Shown: positions 39,712 through 48,726 of the stretch, one piece after another
Position numbering within the stretch: the stretch's first letter is position 1
Layout of the letters: every line of letters begins with the position of its first letter
Source of the DNA: Saprospiraceae bacterium
Lineage (GTDB): Bacteria > Bacteroidota > Bacteroidia > Chitinophagales > Saprospiraceae
Assembly: GCA_016714765.1 (NCBI GenBank)
Contig: JADKCF010000013.1
Span: 1 to 64,000 of the forward strand
Reading direction: 5' to 3'
DNA length: 64,000 nucleotides
Made by a program: the position numbers and the translations under genes
The notes under the pieces: model-generated
What the model was told of the DNA's origin: nothing
The model's input: only the letters and a program-made list of their open reading frames with translations
The model's database searches: none

Positions 39712-40815
39712 ATGATAGGTTGGAAATTCAGCAATTTTATTCCTTCTGATGACAATGATCCTTTCGAGAGGTTATTTAAAATATTTAAGGACTTACTGGT
39801 GCATACTTCAGGCGATGTGTCAGAGGCATTATCATGGCTTACAGAGCTGGACAAACATTACAAGCTTACAGATAAGAATTATGGTATCGCAGATTTCATC
39901 AAGGATCTGACGGAAAAGGGATACATAGACCAGCAAAGTAATGGAGCGAAAGCCGGAGGATATAACCCCACTTCTAAAATGGAAATTGCCTTAAGAAGGC
40001 AAGCGCTTGATGATATTTTCGATCAGCTCAAAAAATCAAAACAAGGCAATCATACCACCAAAATCACTGGACAAGGAGATGAATTCACTTCAGAGTTGCG
40101 ACCTTATGAATTTGGTGACAGGCTGGATTCTATTGCCATGTCAGAGACTCTTAAAAATGCTCAAATCAATCATGGTCTGGAAGATTTCAGGCTGACAGAA
40201 AAAGATTTGCAAATTCATGAGACGTACTATAAAAGTCAAACGAGTACTGTCCTAATGATAGATATTTCTCATTCCATGATACTATATGGTGAAGACCGAA
40301 TTACTCCCGCTAAAAAAGTAGCCATGGCATTGTCTGAACTGATCATAACCAGGTATCCCAAAGACACATTGGATATCATAGTTTTTGGGGACGACGCATG
40401 GAGTATAGAAGTCAAAGATTTACCTTATTTACAGGTCGGGCCTTATCATACCAACACAGTAGCAGGACTGGAATTAGCTATGGACATCTTACGTAAACGA
40501 AAGAACCCCAATAAACAGATTATGATGATCACCGATGGTAAACCTACCTGTATTAAAAAAGGGAATCAGTATTACAAAAATAGTTTTGGGCTAGACAGGA
40601 AAATACTTAACAGAACTCTTGCATTGGCAGCCAGCTGCAGGAAAATCAACATACCTGTTACCACTTTTATGATTGCCAGAGATCCTTACCTGGTCAATTT
40701 TGTCGATCAGTTTACAAAAGCTAACAATGGAAAAGCTTTCTACTCCTCGCTGGAAGGCTTAGGGGAGTTCATATTTTTAGACTACAATAAAAATAAAAAG
40801 AAGAGAAAAAACTAA
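39712..40815 (+). CDS. VWA-domain protein (CoxE/BatA-like)
   Basis: A 367-residue cytoplasmic protein with a helical N-terminal half and a C-terminal von Willebrand A domain. The MIDAS metal site is seen as DISHSM (Asp-x-Ser-x-Ser), and the later QIMMITDGKPT supplies the MIDAS Asp. A very basic tail (KNKKKRKN) ends it. VWA proteins of this type usually pair with a MoxR or ChlI-type AAA+ ATPase, but none is adjacent: the neighbours are DUF2452 and a converging ABC ATPase gene. Confidence 0.88.
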   Translation: MIGWKFSNFIPSDDNDPFERLFKIFKDLLVHTSGDVSEALSWLTELDKHYKLTDKNYGIADFIKDLTEKGYIDQQSNGAKAGGYNPTSKMEIALRRQALDDIFDQLKKSKQGNHTTKITGQGDEFTSELRPYEFGDRLDSIAMSETLKNAQINHGLEDFRLTEKDLQIHETYYKSQTSTVLMIDISHSMILYGEDRITPAKKVAMALSELIITRYPKDTLDIIVFGDDAWSIEVKDLPYLQVGPYHTNTVAGLELAMDILRKRKNPNKQIMMITDGKPTCIKKGNQYYKNSFGLDRKILNRTLALAASCRKINIPVTTFMIARDPYLVNFVDQFTKANNGKAFYSSLEGLGEFIFLDYNKNKKKRKN

Positions 40816-40837
40816 GTATATTCCTTAGAGGCTGTTT

Positions 40838-41650
40838 TTATTTTTCGCTGCTCATTACCATCATCATATCTTCTACTTTATGAACCAATTGCGTGAAATG
40901 AGGATCTCTTTTAGTTTCTCGGTTTCTGTGCAACGGTAGATCTACATGGATGTGTTCGACAATTCTGGATGGGGCATACTTCATAATGTATATGTCATCA
41001 CCTAGATACACGGCTTCAGATATATCATGCGTTACAAAAACCACAGTAGAGTGGAATTTTTCCCATAACTGCAGTAAAAGGTCTTGCATCTGTATTCTTG
41101 TTTTAATATCAAGCGCCCCAAACGGCTCGTCCATCAGCAGTATTTCAGGATTAGCCAAAATGCTTCTGGCAATGGCAACCCGTTGTAATTGCCCACCGGA
41201 CAAAGTAGGATACATAGCGTATTTACTTTCATGCCCCTCCAAACCCACCAGCTTTATCAATTCCATGGCACGTTCGTCCCTTTCTTTTTTGGGTACTCCC
41301 TGATATCTGAGTGACAAGCCTACATTATCTAATACGGTCATCCATGGTAGTGAGGAGTATTGCTGGAAAACCATACTGACATGAGTATTTTCGTCTACGG
41401 CTTTGCCTTTAATGAAAACTTGACCCTGGGTAGGTTTTTGCAAAGCTGAAATGTACCGCAATAACGTGGATTTTCCACATCCTGACATACCTAACAGGAT
41501 AACAAACTGGCCTTGTCCAGGTTTATCCTCGACTATAAAGTCCAGGTCCTTTATAATCCAGTTTTTACCTCCATCATATGATTGGCTGATATTGCGCAGT
41601 TCAATAATATTGTCAAGACTAGCTTTGTCTTCAAAAATATACTCACTCAT
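40838..41650 (-). CDS. ABC transporter ATPase, taurine/nitrate/sulfonate class
   Basis: The 270-residue nucleotide-binding protein has Walker A (GMSGCGKSTLLR), Q-loop (MVFQQYSSLPW), signature (LSGGQLQRVAIARSI), Walker B (ILLMDEPFGALD) and the H-loop (VVFVTHDISEAVYLGDDI). The sequence around these motifs is the SsuB/TauB/NrtD type. It overlaps the permease gene by 4 nt (ATGA). It powers the permease and the OmpA-fused binding protein of the same cluster. The substrate is not known. Confidence 0.94.
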   Translation of the reverse strand: MSEYIFEDKASLDNIIELRNISQSYDGGKNWIIKDLDFIVEDKPGQGQFVILLGMSGCGKSTLLRYISALQKPTQGQVFIKGKAVDENTHVSMVFQQYSSLPWMTVLDNVGLSLRYQGVPKKERDERAMELIKLVGLEGHESKYAMYPTLSGGQLQRVAIARSILANPEILLMDEPFGALDIKTRIQMQDLLLQLWEKFHSTVVFVTHDISEAVYLGDDIYIMKYAPSRIVEHIHVDLPLHRNRETKRDPHFTQLVHKVEDMMMVMSSEK

Positions 41651-42711
41651 GATTTGGATGCAAATTTTAGATACAGATTACGTAGTTGGTATAATAAAAT
41701 GAGTGCAAATACTACATGGATTGTCCATAATGCATCGCCAAAAAGGTATGTCAGCGGTTTTACATCCCCCAAAACTGAGGTCCATTCATTGACAGTAAAT
41801 AGTATATAAATGCCAATAAAAAGCCAGGTGAGTAATATAATCACAAAGTCCCATACAGCATCTAGCAAAGACACTTGCTTCAGGGAATTTTTAGCATCAT
41901 AGGTTTCTTGTATCTGGTATTTATAAGGGAAAAATTTCCGATCCAGGTAAGCAAATACTTTATCCTGAAACATGCCAATAACCATAATTAATATAAGGCA
42001 GGCTACGGTCTTGTCTACCCTGCCCAATCGTTGTCCTGTGCGATAAATCAATGATCCTATCCCCCCCTGGTCTGCCGATGTTTCGGCAACAATGATGTAG
42101 GTCCAGGATATAGCTGTCAGTATTCTGATATCATCGGATAACTTAGAAATGACAGCCGGCATATATACAGTACGAATGGTTTGCCAATAATTAGCCCCCA
42201 ATGTATGTACAGTTTTCAGATAGACGTCATCTACTTCATCAATACGTTGTATTACTATTGGCAACAAGTATATAAAGATACCGAAGGCAAGAAAATTTAT
42301 TTTTTGTTCTGAGTAGATACCAAACCATATGATAAACAATCCAGTGAGGGCTGTCAACGGCAAAAACCTGACGGCATCTACCATTTTCTGAAAAGCTCCT
42401 CTCAGCATAGGTACTAAACCAATGGCAAAGCCCACAGGTAATGCATACCCTATGGCTTTGATGTATCCGCCTAAGTTTAAACCGATGGATTTGCAAACAT
42501 TCATGAACAGTTCATTTTCAACATATAATTCACGAAATGCAGATAATACACGTAATGGGTGGGGAAATATAGCTTTAGGAATGATAGGTTTTTCTCCACC
42601 TGTAAATATGGCCCATATAATGATTAAAAAAATGAAGCCTGATACACCAAGAATGATTTTTTGGCCTTTTGTAAGCTCGCCTCTTAATTTAAAAAGCCAA
42701 GATGAAGTCAT
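41647..42711 (-). CDS. ABC transporter permease with extra C-terminal membrane segments
   Basis: The 354-residue membrane protein has the BPD_transp_1 fold of the taurine/nitrate class: LNLGGYIKAIGYALPVGFAI, the EAA-like loop VYLKTVHTLGANYWQTIRTVYMPA and TAISWTYIIVAETSADQGGI. After the normal permease core, about 90 residues add a linker and two more membrane helices (LLTWLFIGIYILFTV and WTIHVVFALILLYQL), longer than TauC or SsuC. It has its own -7 box (42736-42743) downstream of a terminator. Confidence 0.92.
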   Translation of the reverse strand: MTSSWLFKLRGELTKGQKIILGVSGFIFLIIIWAIFTGGEKPIIPKAIFPHPLRVLSAFRELYVENELFMNVCKSIGLNLGGYIKAIGYALPVGFAIGLVPMLRGAFQKMVDAVRFLPLTALTGLFIIWFGIYSEQKINFLAFGIFIYLLPIVIQRIDEVDDVYLKTVHTLGANYWQTIRTVYMPAVISKLSDDIRILTAISWTYIIVAETSADQGGIGSLIYRTGQRLGRVDKTVACLILIMVIGMFQDKVFAYLDRKFFPYKYQIQETYDAKNSLKQVSLLDAVWDFVIILLTWLFIGIYILFTVNEWTSVLGDVKPLTYLFGDALWTIHVVFALILLYQLRNLYLKFASKS

Positions 42712-42735
42712 ATAATAAAAATTAATTAGACTTTA

Positions 42736-42743
42736 CAAAAGTA
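42736..42743 (-). promoter_or_regulatory. -7 box TACTTTTG upstream of the permease gene
   Basis: Exact TAnnTTTG on the minus strand, 25 nt before the permease ATG and just after the terminator at 42770-42822, indicating separate transcription of permease and ATPase. Confidence 0.55.
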
Positions 42744-42769
42744 AGGTAATTTCATGATACTTTAATTCT

Positions 42770-42822
42770 ATTAGCAAAAAAAACAAAAGCGGGATAAACA
42801 TTTTCTTGTTTACCCCGCTTTT
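42770..42822 (-). terminator. Terminator between the SBP-OmpA gene and the permease gene
   Basis: Stem AAAAGCGGG..TAAACA / TGTTTA..CCCGCTTTT with one mismatch. On the minus strand it is followed by a long T tract (TTTTGTTTTTTTT). It begins 21 nt after the SBP-OmpA stop codon. Confidence 0.85.
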
Positions 42823-42843
42823 CATTATTTAGCAACTTAACGA

Positions 42844-44448
42844 TTATCCACCTATCAGCTGGAACTCCGTACGTCTGTTTTTTGCTTTACAGTCTTCACT
42901 GCTATTGGACTCGCATCCTGAAACAGGCTTGTCTGGTCCATTACCAAGGATGATAAACCTGTTACTGTCCATACCATATTGTGTTCTAAGATAGTCAGCC
43001 ACTGATTTTGCTCTTTTTTCAGAAAGGGCTTTATTTGTAGCTTTACTGCCTACATTATCAGTATTACCTTCAATTCTGATTTTTGTGTTTGCAAAAGTTT
43101 TGGCCACATCTTTAAACTGCAGATCTATGATGGTTTTTGAATTCTCATCCAATGCAAACTTGCCTGAAGGGAAATTGATACTTATTGGCTTGGAGGCTAT
43201 AGCAGGTGCAGAAATCTCAGCCTTGGTTGCAGGTGTAAATACTTTGGATTTTTCTCCTTCAAAAGCCGCTCCGGTTAGATTGGCCTGAGCCGCTGTTATG
43301 GCACCTGTATAAATGGCTGATCTCCATGAAGGAGCCGTTTTAGGGGAATCCCCTGTTTCTACAAACTTTTTAGACATCTTCTCATACAAATCTTGTCCTT
43401 TCTGTCCCTTATAAGCTGAATTTAGCCCAAAGAAGTTGACATTATCTCCCTGACCAGTCCAGTAAACAGTACTCATCATACCTAAACCATCTTCAGTAGT
43501 GAGGCCATTAATTTCACCAAGATATTTAGCTGCTTTTTCATGATTGGCTCTGCTTGAATTCAGTTCCGCAACTCCTTTCATCCATCCTTCATAAAATCCA
43601 TGGATCATATTTCTTTTTTCATCTATGGTTTTTTGACTTGCAAACATGATGTCAGCGATAATATGCGATTGCTGGATGGTCGTCAATAGGACTTTTGAAC
43701 CAGGTACGTCTTGAGTAGCTTTGATATCATCCGGACTCCACACTACTGCTGCATCTATATCCTGACTTCTGAATAACTCTGCTGCTTTTAGGTTATCTGA
43801 AGTCTTCACTACAGTAACATCGCTATATTTAAGTCCTGCAGCTTCAAGCGTGCTGTTAAGCAATGTTTGCGCAGGAGAAGGAACAGCCACAGCAATTCTC
43901 TTTCCTTTCAGGTCATTAGCTGAGTTGATCCCCCTTTTAACAATCACAGCATCTCCACCTCTGGACCAGTCCACCTGCATGAAGGCTTTGGGCTGAAATG
44001 AATTAATATCATCCGGCGCTGTATAAAGTGGAAAAGCATCAGCTGTTTGAACAAGGACATCATATTCACCAGCCATCCAAGCATTCATTGCATTGAGCAA
44101 GTCATTTTCCACTTTAAACTCTACTTTAAATCCATAGTCTTTAAAATACCTTGATTGTTCATTGGCATTCGGGCCTTCATTAAAATAAAGACCCGGAGCA
44201 TAACCACCCCATGTCACCAACTGTACTCTTAATGTATTAGGATCTCTTTTACCAGAAGTAGTTGAACCTCCTGAACCCGGAGATGAAGATGTACTACTGC
44301 CATTTTGGGATGCCGCTTGCTCTGCTTTCTTTTTTACATCTTGCCCGAATTTGGTTGAGTCCAGCAAATATCTTCCTCCAAAAAATATTGCTGCCAGTAT
44401 AAGAAGAGTTATGACCAGCTTTGAAAAACCTGTTAGTCTTGTTGCCAT
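42844..44448 (-). CDS. Solute-binding protein fused to OmpA peptidoglycan-binding domain
   Basis: The 534-residue protein has an N-terminal membrane anchor (LVITLLILAAIFFGGRYLL, no cleavage site seen) and a Ser/Gly linker (about residues 48-66). A periplasmic binding-protein domain of the NMT1/TauA type follows (about 70-410: VQLVTWGGYAPGLYFNEG, EYDVLVQTADAFPLY, DIDAAVVWSPDDIKAT). The C-terminal OmpA domain (about 425-530) has EGNTDNVGSKATNKALSEKR and CKAKNRRTEF, with the peptidoglycan-contact Asp (~464) and Arg (~525). It would span from the inner membrane to the cell wall and serve the permease/ATPase encoded next. It follows the PspA-like gene by 20 nt. An unusual fusion. Confidence 0.92.
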   Translation of the reverse strand: MATRLTGFSKLVITLLILAAIFFGGRYLLDSTKFGQDVKKKAEQAASQNGSSTSSSPGSGGSTTSGKRDPNTLRVQLVTWGGYAPGLYFNEGPNANEQSRYFKDYGFKVEFKVENDLLNAMNAWMAGEYDVLVQTADAFPLYTAPDDINSFQPKAFMQVDWSRGGDAVIVKRGINSANDLKGKRIAVAVPSPAQTLLNSTLEAAGLKYSDVTVVKTSDNLKAAELFRSQDIDAAVVWSPDDIKATQDVPGSKVLLTTIQQSHIIADIMFASQKTIDEKRNMIHGFYEGWMKGVAELNSSRANHEKAAKYLGEINGLTTEDGLGMMSTVYWTGQGDNVNFFGLNSAYKGQKGQDLYEKMSKKFVETGDSPKTAPSWRSAIYTGAITAAQANLTGAAFEGEKSKVFTPATKAEISAPAIASKPISINFPSGKFALDENSKTIIDLQFKDVAKTFANTKIRIEGNTDNVGSKATNKALSEKRAKSVADYLRTQYGMDSNRFIILGNGPDKPVSGCESNSSEDCKAKNRRTEFQLIGG

Positions 44449-44468
44449 TTTAAGTTGTGTTTTAAAAA

Positions 44469-45485
44469 TTATTCAAATAAATTATCGTATTGATTTGTTC
44501 TTCCCACTTTTTCAGGGTGTTTGATGGGGGCGTTCAGATCCAATACTTCATTTTCATCATTAGACTTCAATATCAATGTTTCTTTTTCTCCACCCAGCAA
44601 AAGCGACACACTTTCGTTTTCCCATTTTTCCAGCATTTTCAATCCTTCTTCCTCAAAAACCCCGTTCTGTAAATCTATGGATTGCATAAAACCTTTAGAT
44701 ACCTCCATAAAGCGCTCCATCTCCCCTACTTTCTGACTGACGTCATCTGCTATGGATTCGAGTGCGGCATCAAACATGGCTTTTTTGTCAGGATCTCCTT
44801 TGATAACTGACATAGCTGATTTCATTGCTGAATTACTTGCCATTATTGCTTTACGTTCCTGCTCTTTGACCATTACCTGATCCTGTACATCTTCCACAAG
44901 TATCTCTGAATTTTCGTACATCTTGGCCAGCACGCGGTAGAGCACTTCCATTTTTTTATACAGGTCTTCGAGCTTGATATTGGATTCCTGAAGTCTGCCA
45001 GCTTTTCGGCTTTTGAGTAGCATATGAGCTTGCTTATTGGCCTGAGCAGCTTCGCTGGCCATACTGAGATTAGTATCTATTTCTTTTTTGTTATTGATAA
45101 TAATCTCTTTCAGTTTGTGCATCTGGCCCCTCAACTGAGCAATCTGCCGATTCATTTTAGTAAGGTTGGATTTGAGGTCTTCTACATATGACTTCAGTAT
45201 GCCTATTGGGTCTATCTGTACAAATAGCCCGGTCAACCATCGCATTGCGCTCTTATACATATAACTCACTAAAGTCCTGGTTTTGCTATCCAAAGCCATG
45301 AACACAATTGTGCCCAAAACCATCAGTGAAATAAATGCCCCCATAGTAGTACTTGCAAATGCTACAATGGCTGCAAGACTGGTAATGGTAAAATAACCCA
45401 CACCAAAAATCAAAGCTGCAAGAAAAAGTGCACCTGTGACCCCTTCAGGTCTGGACCAAAATGATTTTGTCTTTTGTTCAGTCAT
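44469..45485 (-). CDS. Membrane-anchored PspA-like coiled-coil protein
   Basis: The 338-residue protein has two N-terminal membrane helices (about residues 17-38 and 42-65) followed by DPIGILKSYVEDLKSNLTKM and a long helical coiled-coil (about 90-290). The tail is charged (DENEVLDLNAPIKHPEKV). The order 'DP..ML...I.DL...L.K...QIA' is like PspA/Vipp1, which coat stressed membranes, though here membrane helices replace the amphipathic helix. This is an inference from architecture, not a proven homology. It lies 92 nt after the 226-residue coiled-coil gene and 20 nt before the SBP-OmpA gene. Confidence 0.75.
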   Translation of the reverse strand: MTEQKTKSFWSRPEGVTGALFLAALIFGVGYFTITSLAAIVAFASTTMGAFISLMVLGTIVFMALDSKTRTLVSYMYKSAMRWLTGLFVQIDPIGILKSYVEDLKSNLTKMNRQIAQLRGQMHKLKEIIINNKKEIDTNLSMASEAAQANKQAHMLLKSRKAGRLQESNIKLEDLYKKMEVLYRVLAKMYENSEILVEDVQDQVMVKEQERKAIMASNSAMKSAMSVIKGDPDKKAMFDAALESIADDVSQKVGEMERFMEVSKGFMQSIDLQNGVFEEEGLKMLEKWENESVSLLLGGEKETLILKSNDENEVLDLNAPIKHPEKVGRTNQYDNLFE

Positions 45486-45577
45486 TTATACTTTATATTA
45501 CAAATCCCAAATATACCCATTTTGCTGAATTCAAACTGCTATCAATCGGAACTTTTAATTTTTTCGATATGATAATA

Positions 45578-46258
45578 TCAGATATTTTTCTTAATTTTTT
45601 CAATATCCTCATAAATCTGATTATACACCAAATTGTATGACGACACAAATTGCTGGTTGGTAACATCGATTTTCACGATTGCACCATCGATTTCTTTTTT
45701 AACCTCACCCAACTGAGCTTTTGAAGCTTCTATTTCTTTTGAAAGCTTCTCTATCATTTGCTGTTTATCCTGTATTGATTTTTCTATTGCAGCTAATTGG
45801 TCTGCTCTGCCTTGTATTTGTTTGGCTTTCTGGTTTTGAAGAGCATCTTTAAATTTTTTATCTTCACTTGTCAACACGTCAATATAATGGCTGGCACTTT
45901 GGATAAGTTTTTCTTTTGTAAGTCCCATTGTTTTCGCCATTTCGAAAGCAGATTTATACCTCATACCTTCATCAGGAATGACATTGGCAATTGAACTCAA
46001 GGAGTTTTTGTATTCCAGATAATCAAAGCCCTCGATGTTGTTGGCTTCTATGGACTTAAGCAGCAACTCTGTAAACTTTGGATCAGGCATACCATCAGAT
46101 GTGGCCAATCCTCCTGCAGGTGCTGAGACCGGCTTGTGTTCCGGTTTTGCGACCTGACTACCTATGGTTTCAGCATTTTCGGCTGCTTTCGGATTACCAG
46201 GCTCCTGAACCACAAACAACGATTTTATTTTATTAAACATTCCACTTGTTTCTATCAT
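45578..46258 (-). CDS. Coiled-coil protein of the SBP-OmpA cluster
   Basis: Product of 226 residues (or 220 from the second ATG at 46240, MFNKIKSLF). The start resembles an amphipathic membrane-binding helix. A Pro/Ala linker follows, then a helical domain (about 60-130, TELLLKSIEANNIEGFDYLE) and a strong coiled coil (about 140-200, QDKQQMIEKLSKEIEASKAQ). No signal peptide. I do not recognise the family. Its position as first gene, same strand and close spacing, suggests a shared function with the PspA-like and SBP-OmpA proteins. Confidence 0.75.
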   Translation of the reverse strand: MIETSGMFNKIKSLFVVQEPGNPKAAENAETIGSQVAKPEHKPVSAPAGGLATSDGMPDPKFTELLLKSIEANNIEGFDYLEYKNSLSSIANVIPDEGMRYKSAFEMAKTMGLTKEKLIQSASHYIDVLTSEDKKFKDALQNQKAKQIQGRADQLAAIEKSIQDKQQMIEKLSKEIEASKAQLGEVKKEIDGAIVKIDVTNQQFVSSYNLVYNQIYEDIEKIKKNI

Positions 46259-46381
46259 AACATCAATGATTAAAAGATTAAACCAGTTCCCAACGAATAA
46301 TTTTTATCGATAAACCACTCTATAAATCAGATAAAACTACCATTGTGCTAATATTTAAATATTATATGAATAAAGTTACTA

Positions 46382-47589
46382 TTAGTTGTCATGTGCCCTT
46401 GTCATTACATTTTTATCAATGATGATAGGTTCCTCTTTGATAACAAGAATGTCATCATTGGAAATGGTTGGTTGTCCGGCATTGACCCACGCTGTATAAA
46501 TGCATGAACCTATAGCGTGGATGGAAGACCTCATTTGTTCTTCTACCATCGAACCAAGTGCATTGGTATATGCATCAGCATATTCAGGGCATTGTATTCT
46601 TATAGTCTGACCCAGCCTTTCGTCGTAGCAAAATTGCATGTCAGAATCGAATGTTTTACTCAGCCTTTTTCAACCATCAACACACTATCCAGATGACCGT
46701 GGGCTTTAATGATGATATTCCAGAAAAAATCTCTGGGATTCTCTATGTAATCTGCCTTACCAACAAAAAAATCATATTCTCTTTCTGCAAACAACTCGGG
46801 AATTCTGGATTCCCAAAATGCATGAATACCTACCTGATCTGTCAATTGTCCATTATAGTTGGAAGTGGTGTGCAAAGGTACGTGGGCATCGCTGATGTAA
46901 TGTCCAAATTCTGCAGAAATACGAAGTATAGAAGACTTATCTTTTGCTTCAAATGCTTTGGTAAGTTTTGAGAGAGTTGCCTCTAAGTGATAAGGCACAA
47001 TACCGTGTTCAGAAAAATGATCTTCAATAAGGACATCAATGCTGTTTTTTTGAAAATAGGAAGTGCCGAAAAGCTCATCCAGATCATAACCTGAAAGCTT
47101 CCACTGATCTTCGTAGTACATAGGTTTGATGACTTTTTTCCAATATTTCACAAAAGTTGGATAGTCTAATTTAAGTTTGACACCACCAAAATGAGATGTC
47201 GTGAGATAAATAGAATCCTTTGTGATTTCTTTTTTGAAATATAAGGAGTCTAAGCCTGTAACAAACTTGATCTCACAATGCTTAATAATGGCTTCCTCAA
47301 AATCCCTTGGAACATTAGGGAAAGGAATCTTATCCCACTTATCTATGTCGATATAATGCCTTACACCTTCATGTCTTGTCGCATACCTGCGTTTGTCAGG
47401 ATCTATGGCATGCTCAGTCATGTACTCTATGTTTTTCTTATAAAAGCCCATCATTTCAGTAGGCAGTGTAAAAACAGCCATCCTATTGATGAGTCTATGA
47501 CCAAAAAAACCCCAGGCTTCCGGTTTTGGTACTGAAGTCATACCAATAGCCAAAAGAACTGCTAAACTAAGAATTATGAAATTTTTCAA
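46382..47589 (-). CDS. Zinc-dependent phospholipase C / S1-P1 nuclease-like protein, frameshifted
   Basis: Signal peptide (residues 1-18) and then WGFFGHRLINRMAVF, RHYIDIDKW and GHYISDAHVPLHTTSNYNG with VGIHAFWE, the Trp/His/Asp zinc-ligand pattern of bacterial phospholipase C and S1/P1 nucleases. The first frame stops at 46660 after MVEKG. The C-terminal part, YDERLGQTIRIQCPEYADAY to YTAWVNAGQP, is in another frame. Adding one A to the AAAAA run near 46672-46676 restores the join (EKRLSKTFDSD). Full length is about 402 residues. Probably periplasmic. Confidence 0.85.
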
Positions 47590-47669
47590 ACGAACACGCT
47601 AATATTAGATAAACAAAGGTGCAAGATATTAAAAATTTGAAAATTTATGCAATAATTTCAAGATTTTGA

Positions 47670-48701
47670 TCAATTCTTATCTACCACCGGAGTGGTTTTA
47701 AAAAACTCCTGATATCCTCTGAAGATATTACCAAAAACCCTATTTTGCACTACATAAAAATCTGTATCGTTAACAAGTACAAACATCCGGTTTTGAGATC
47801 GTATTTCTTCTGGTGATCTGGCATTGCCAGTTTTTTCGACAAAGTCATCATAAGCAAAAAACTTACATTTTTTGAGAATTCCATTCTTTGATTTAAGTTC
47901 CAGTACACAGTTTGGGATCATAGATGTAATCGTATCTTTTTGCGGAAGGTTATTAAAAATAGCTTCAGCACCCAGGGCTTCAAATTGACTTACATATGAA
48001 TTTAAAAGTTTACCTGAAGGCGGTATGGCTGGCACTATATTTTGTGCTGATGTTGGAGAAATATTCATTTCATTATCTGTCTTAAGGATGACAAAAGAAG
48101 ATGTCAGATCTTTGGGATATTCTACTTTTATACTTTCTATATTTTCAGCCTTGTCTTTAAAAATAAACTTATCTCTGAAATTTATTTCGGGTTGCTCAAA
48201 CCGGGATCTCAATCCCCCTGCCAAACCCGGTAAATGCATAGCATATGGCTGCTGAGCACCGCCCATTATCATAAAAGTACCATCGCTATCCTGAGTATCT
48301 GCCCCAATAAAAAATATTTTGAATGGTGCTGAGTCATCATGATATAAATCTACCTGAATACCATTGTTTTCTATGCTTTTTTTGATGGTAGCAGAAGCCG
48401 CTGCCGGTGGAATGTAAAGCATTTTTGCTTTTGTGAGGACTTTTTCTATATTGATAAATACAGCAGGATCTACATTATATTTTCCGTTTAGCTTCCAGTT
48501 TTGTCCATTTCTCGTAAAAACAAGTGGCTGCAGTTTAACATGTTTGATGACTATTTTATTGATTTCGTCCATAGACTCAACTGTAAAATCCCTGTCTGGC
48601 GAGATAATGCCCTTTGCACTTTTTTGCTGACCTCGATACAGATAAATTGCCAATACTGATAAGAGTACAAGTATAATAGTGAAAATCCCTAATTTTTTCA
48701 T
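47670..48701 (-). CDS. DUF4340 protein, gliding-operon companion
   Basis: The 343-residue protein has an N-terminal membrane anchor (MKKLGIFTIILVLLSVLAIYL) and the DUF4340 pattern: FTRNGQNWKLNGKYNVDPAVF, FFIGADTQDSDGTFMIM and VLVNDTDFYVV-type strands. In many Bacteroidota this family sits behind gldG, as here, separated by 25 nt. It faces the periplasm. Function unknown; a supporting role to the GldAFG transporter is an inference from position. Confidence 0.85.
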   Translation of the reverse strand: MKKLGIFTIILVLLSVLAIYLYRGQQKSAKGIISPDRDFTVESMDEINKIVIKHVKLQPLVFTRNGQNWKLNGKYNVDPAVFINIEKVLTKAKMLYIPPAAASATIKKSIENNGIQVDLYHDDSAPFKIFFIGADTQDSDGTFMIMGGAQQPYAMHLPGLAGGLRSRFEQPEINFRDKFIFKDKAENIESIKVEYPKDLTSSFVILKTDNEMNISPTSAQNIVPAIPPSGKLLNSYVSQFEALGAEAIFNNLPQKDTITSMIPNCVLELKSKNGILKKCKFFAYDDFVEKTGNARSPEEIRSQNRMFVLVNDTDFYVVQNRVFGNIFRGYQEFFKTTPVVDKN

Positions 48702-48726
48702 AAAGCTGTTTTAAAATGCTGAAGGG

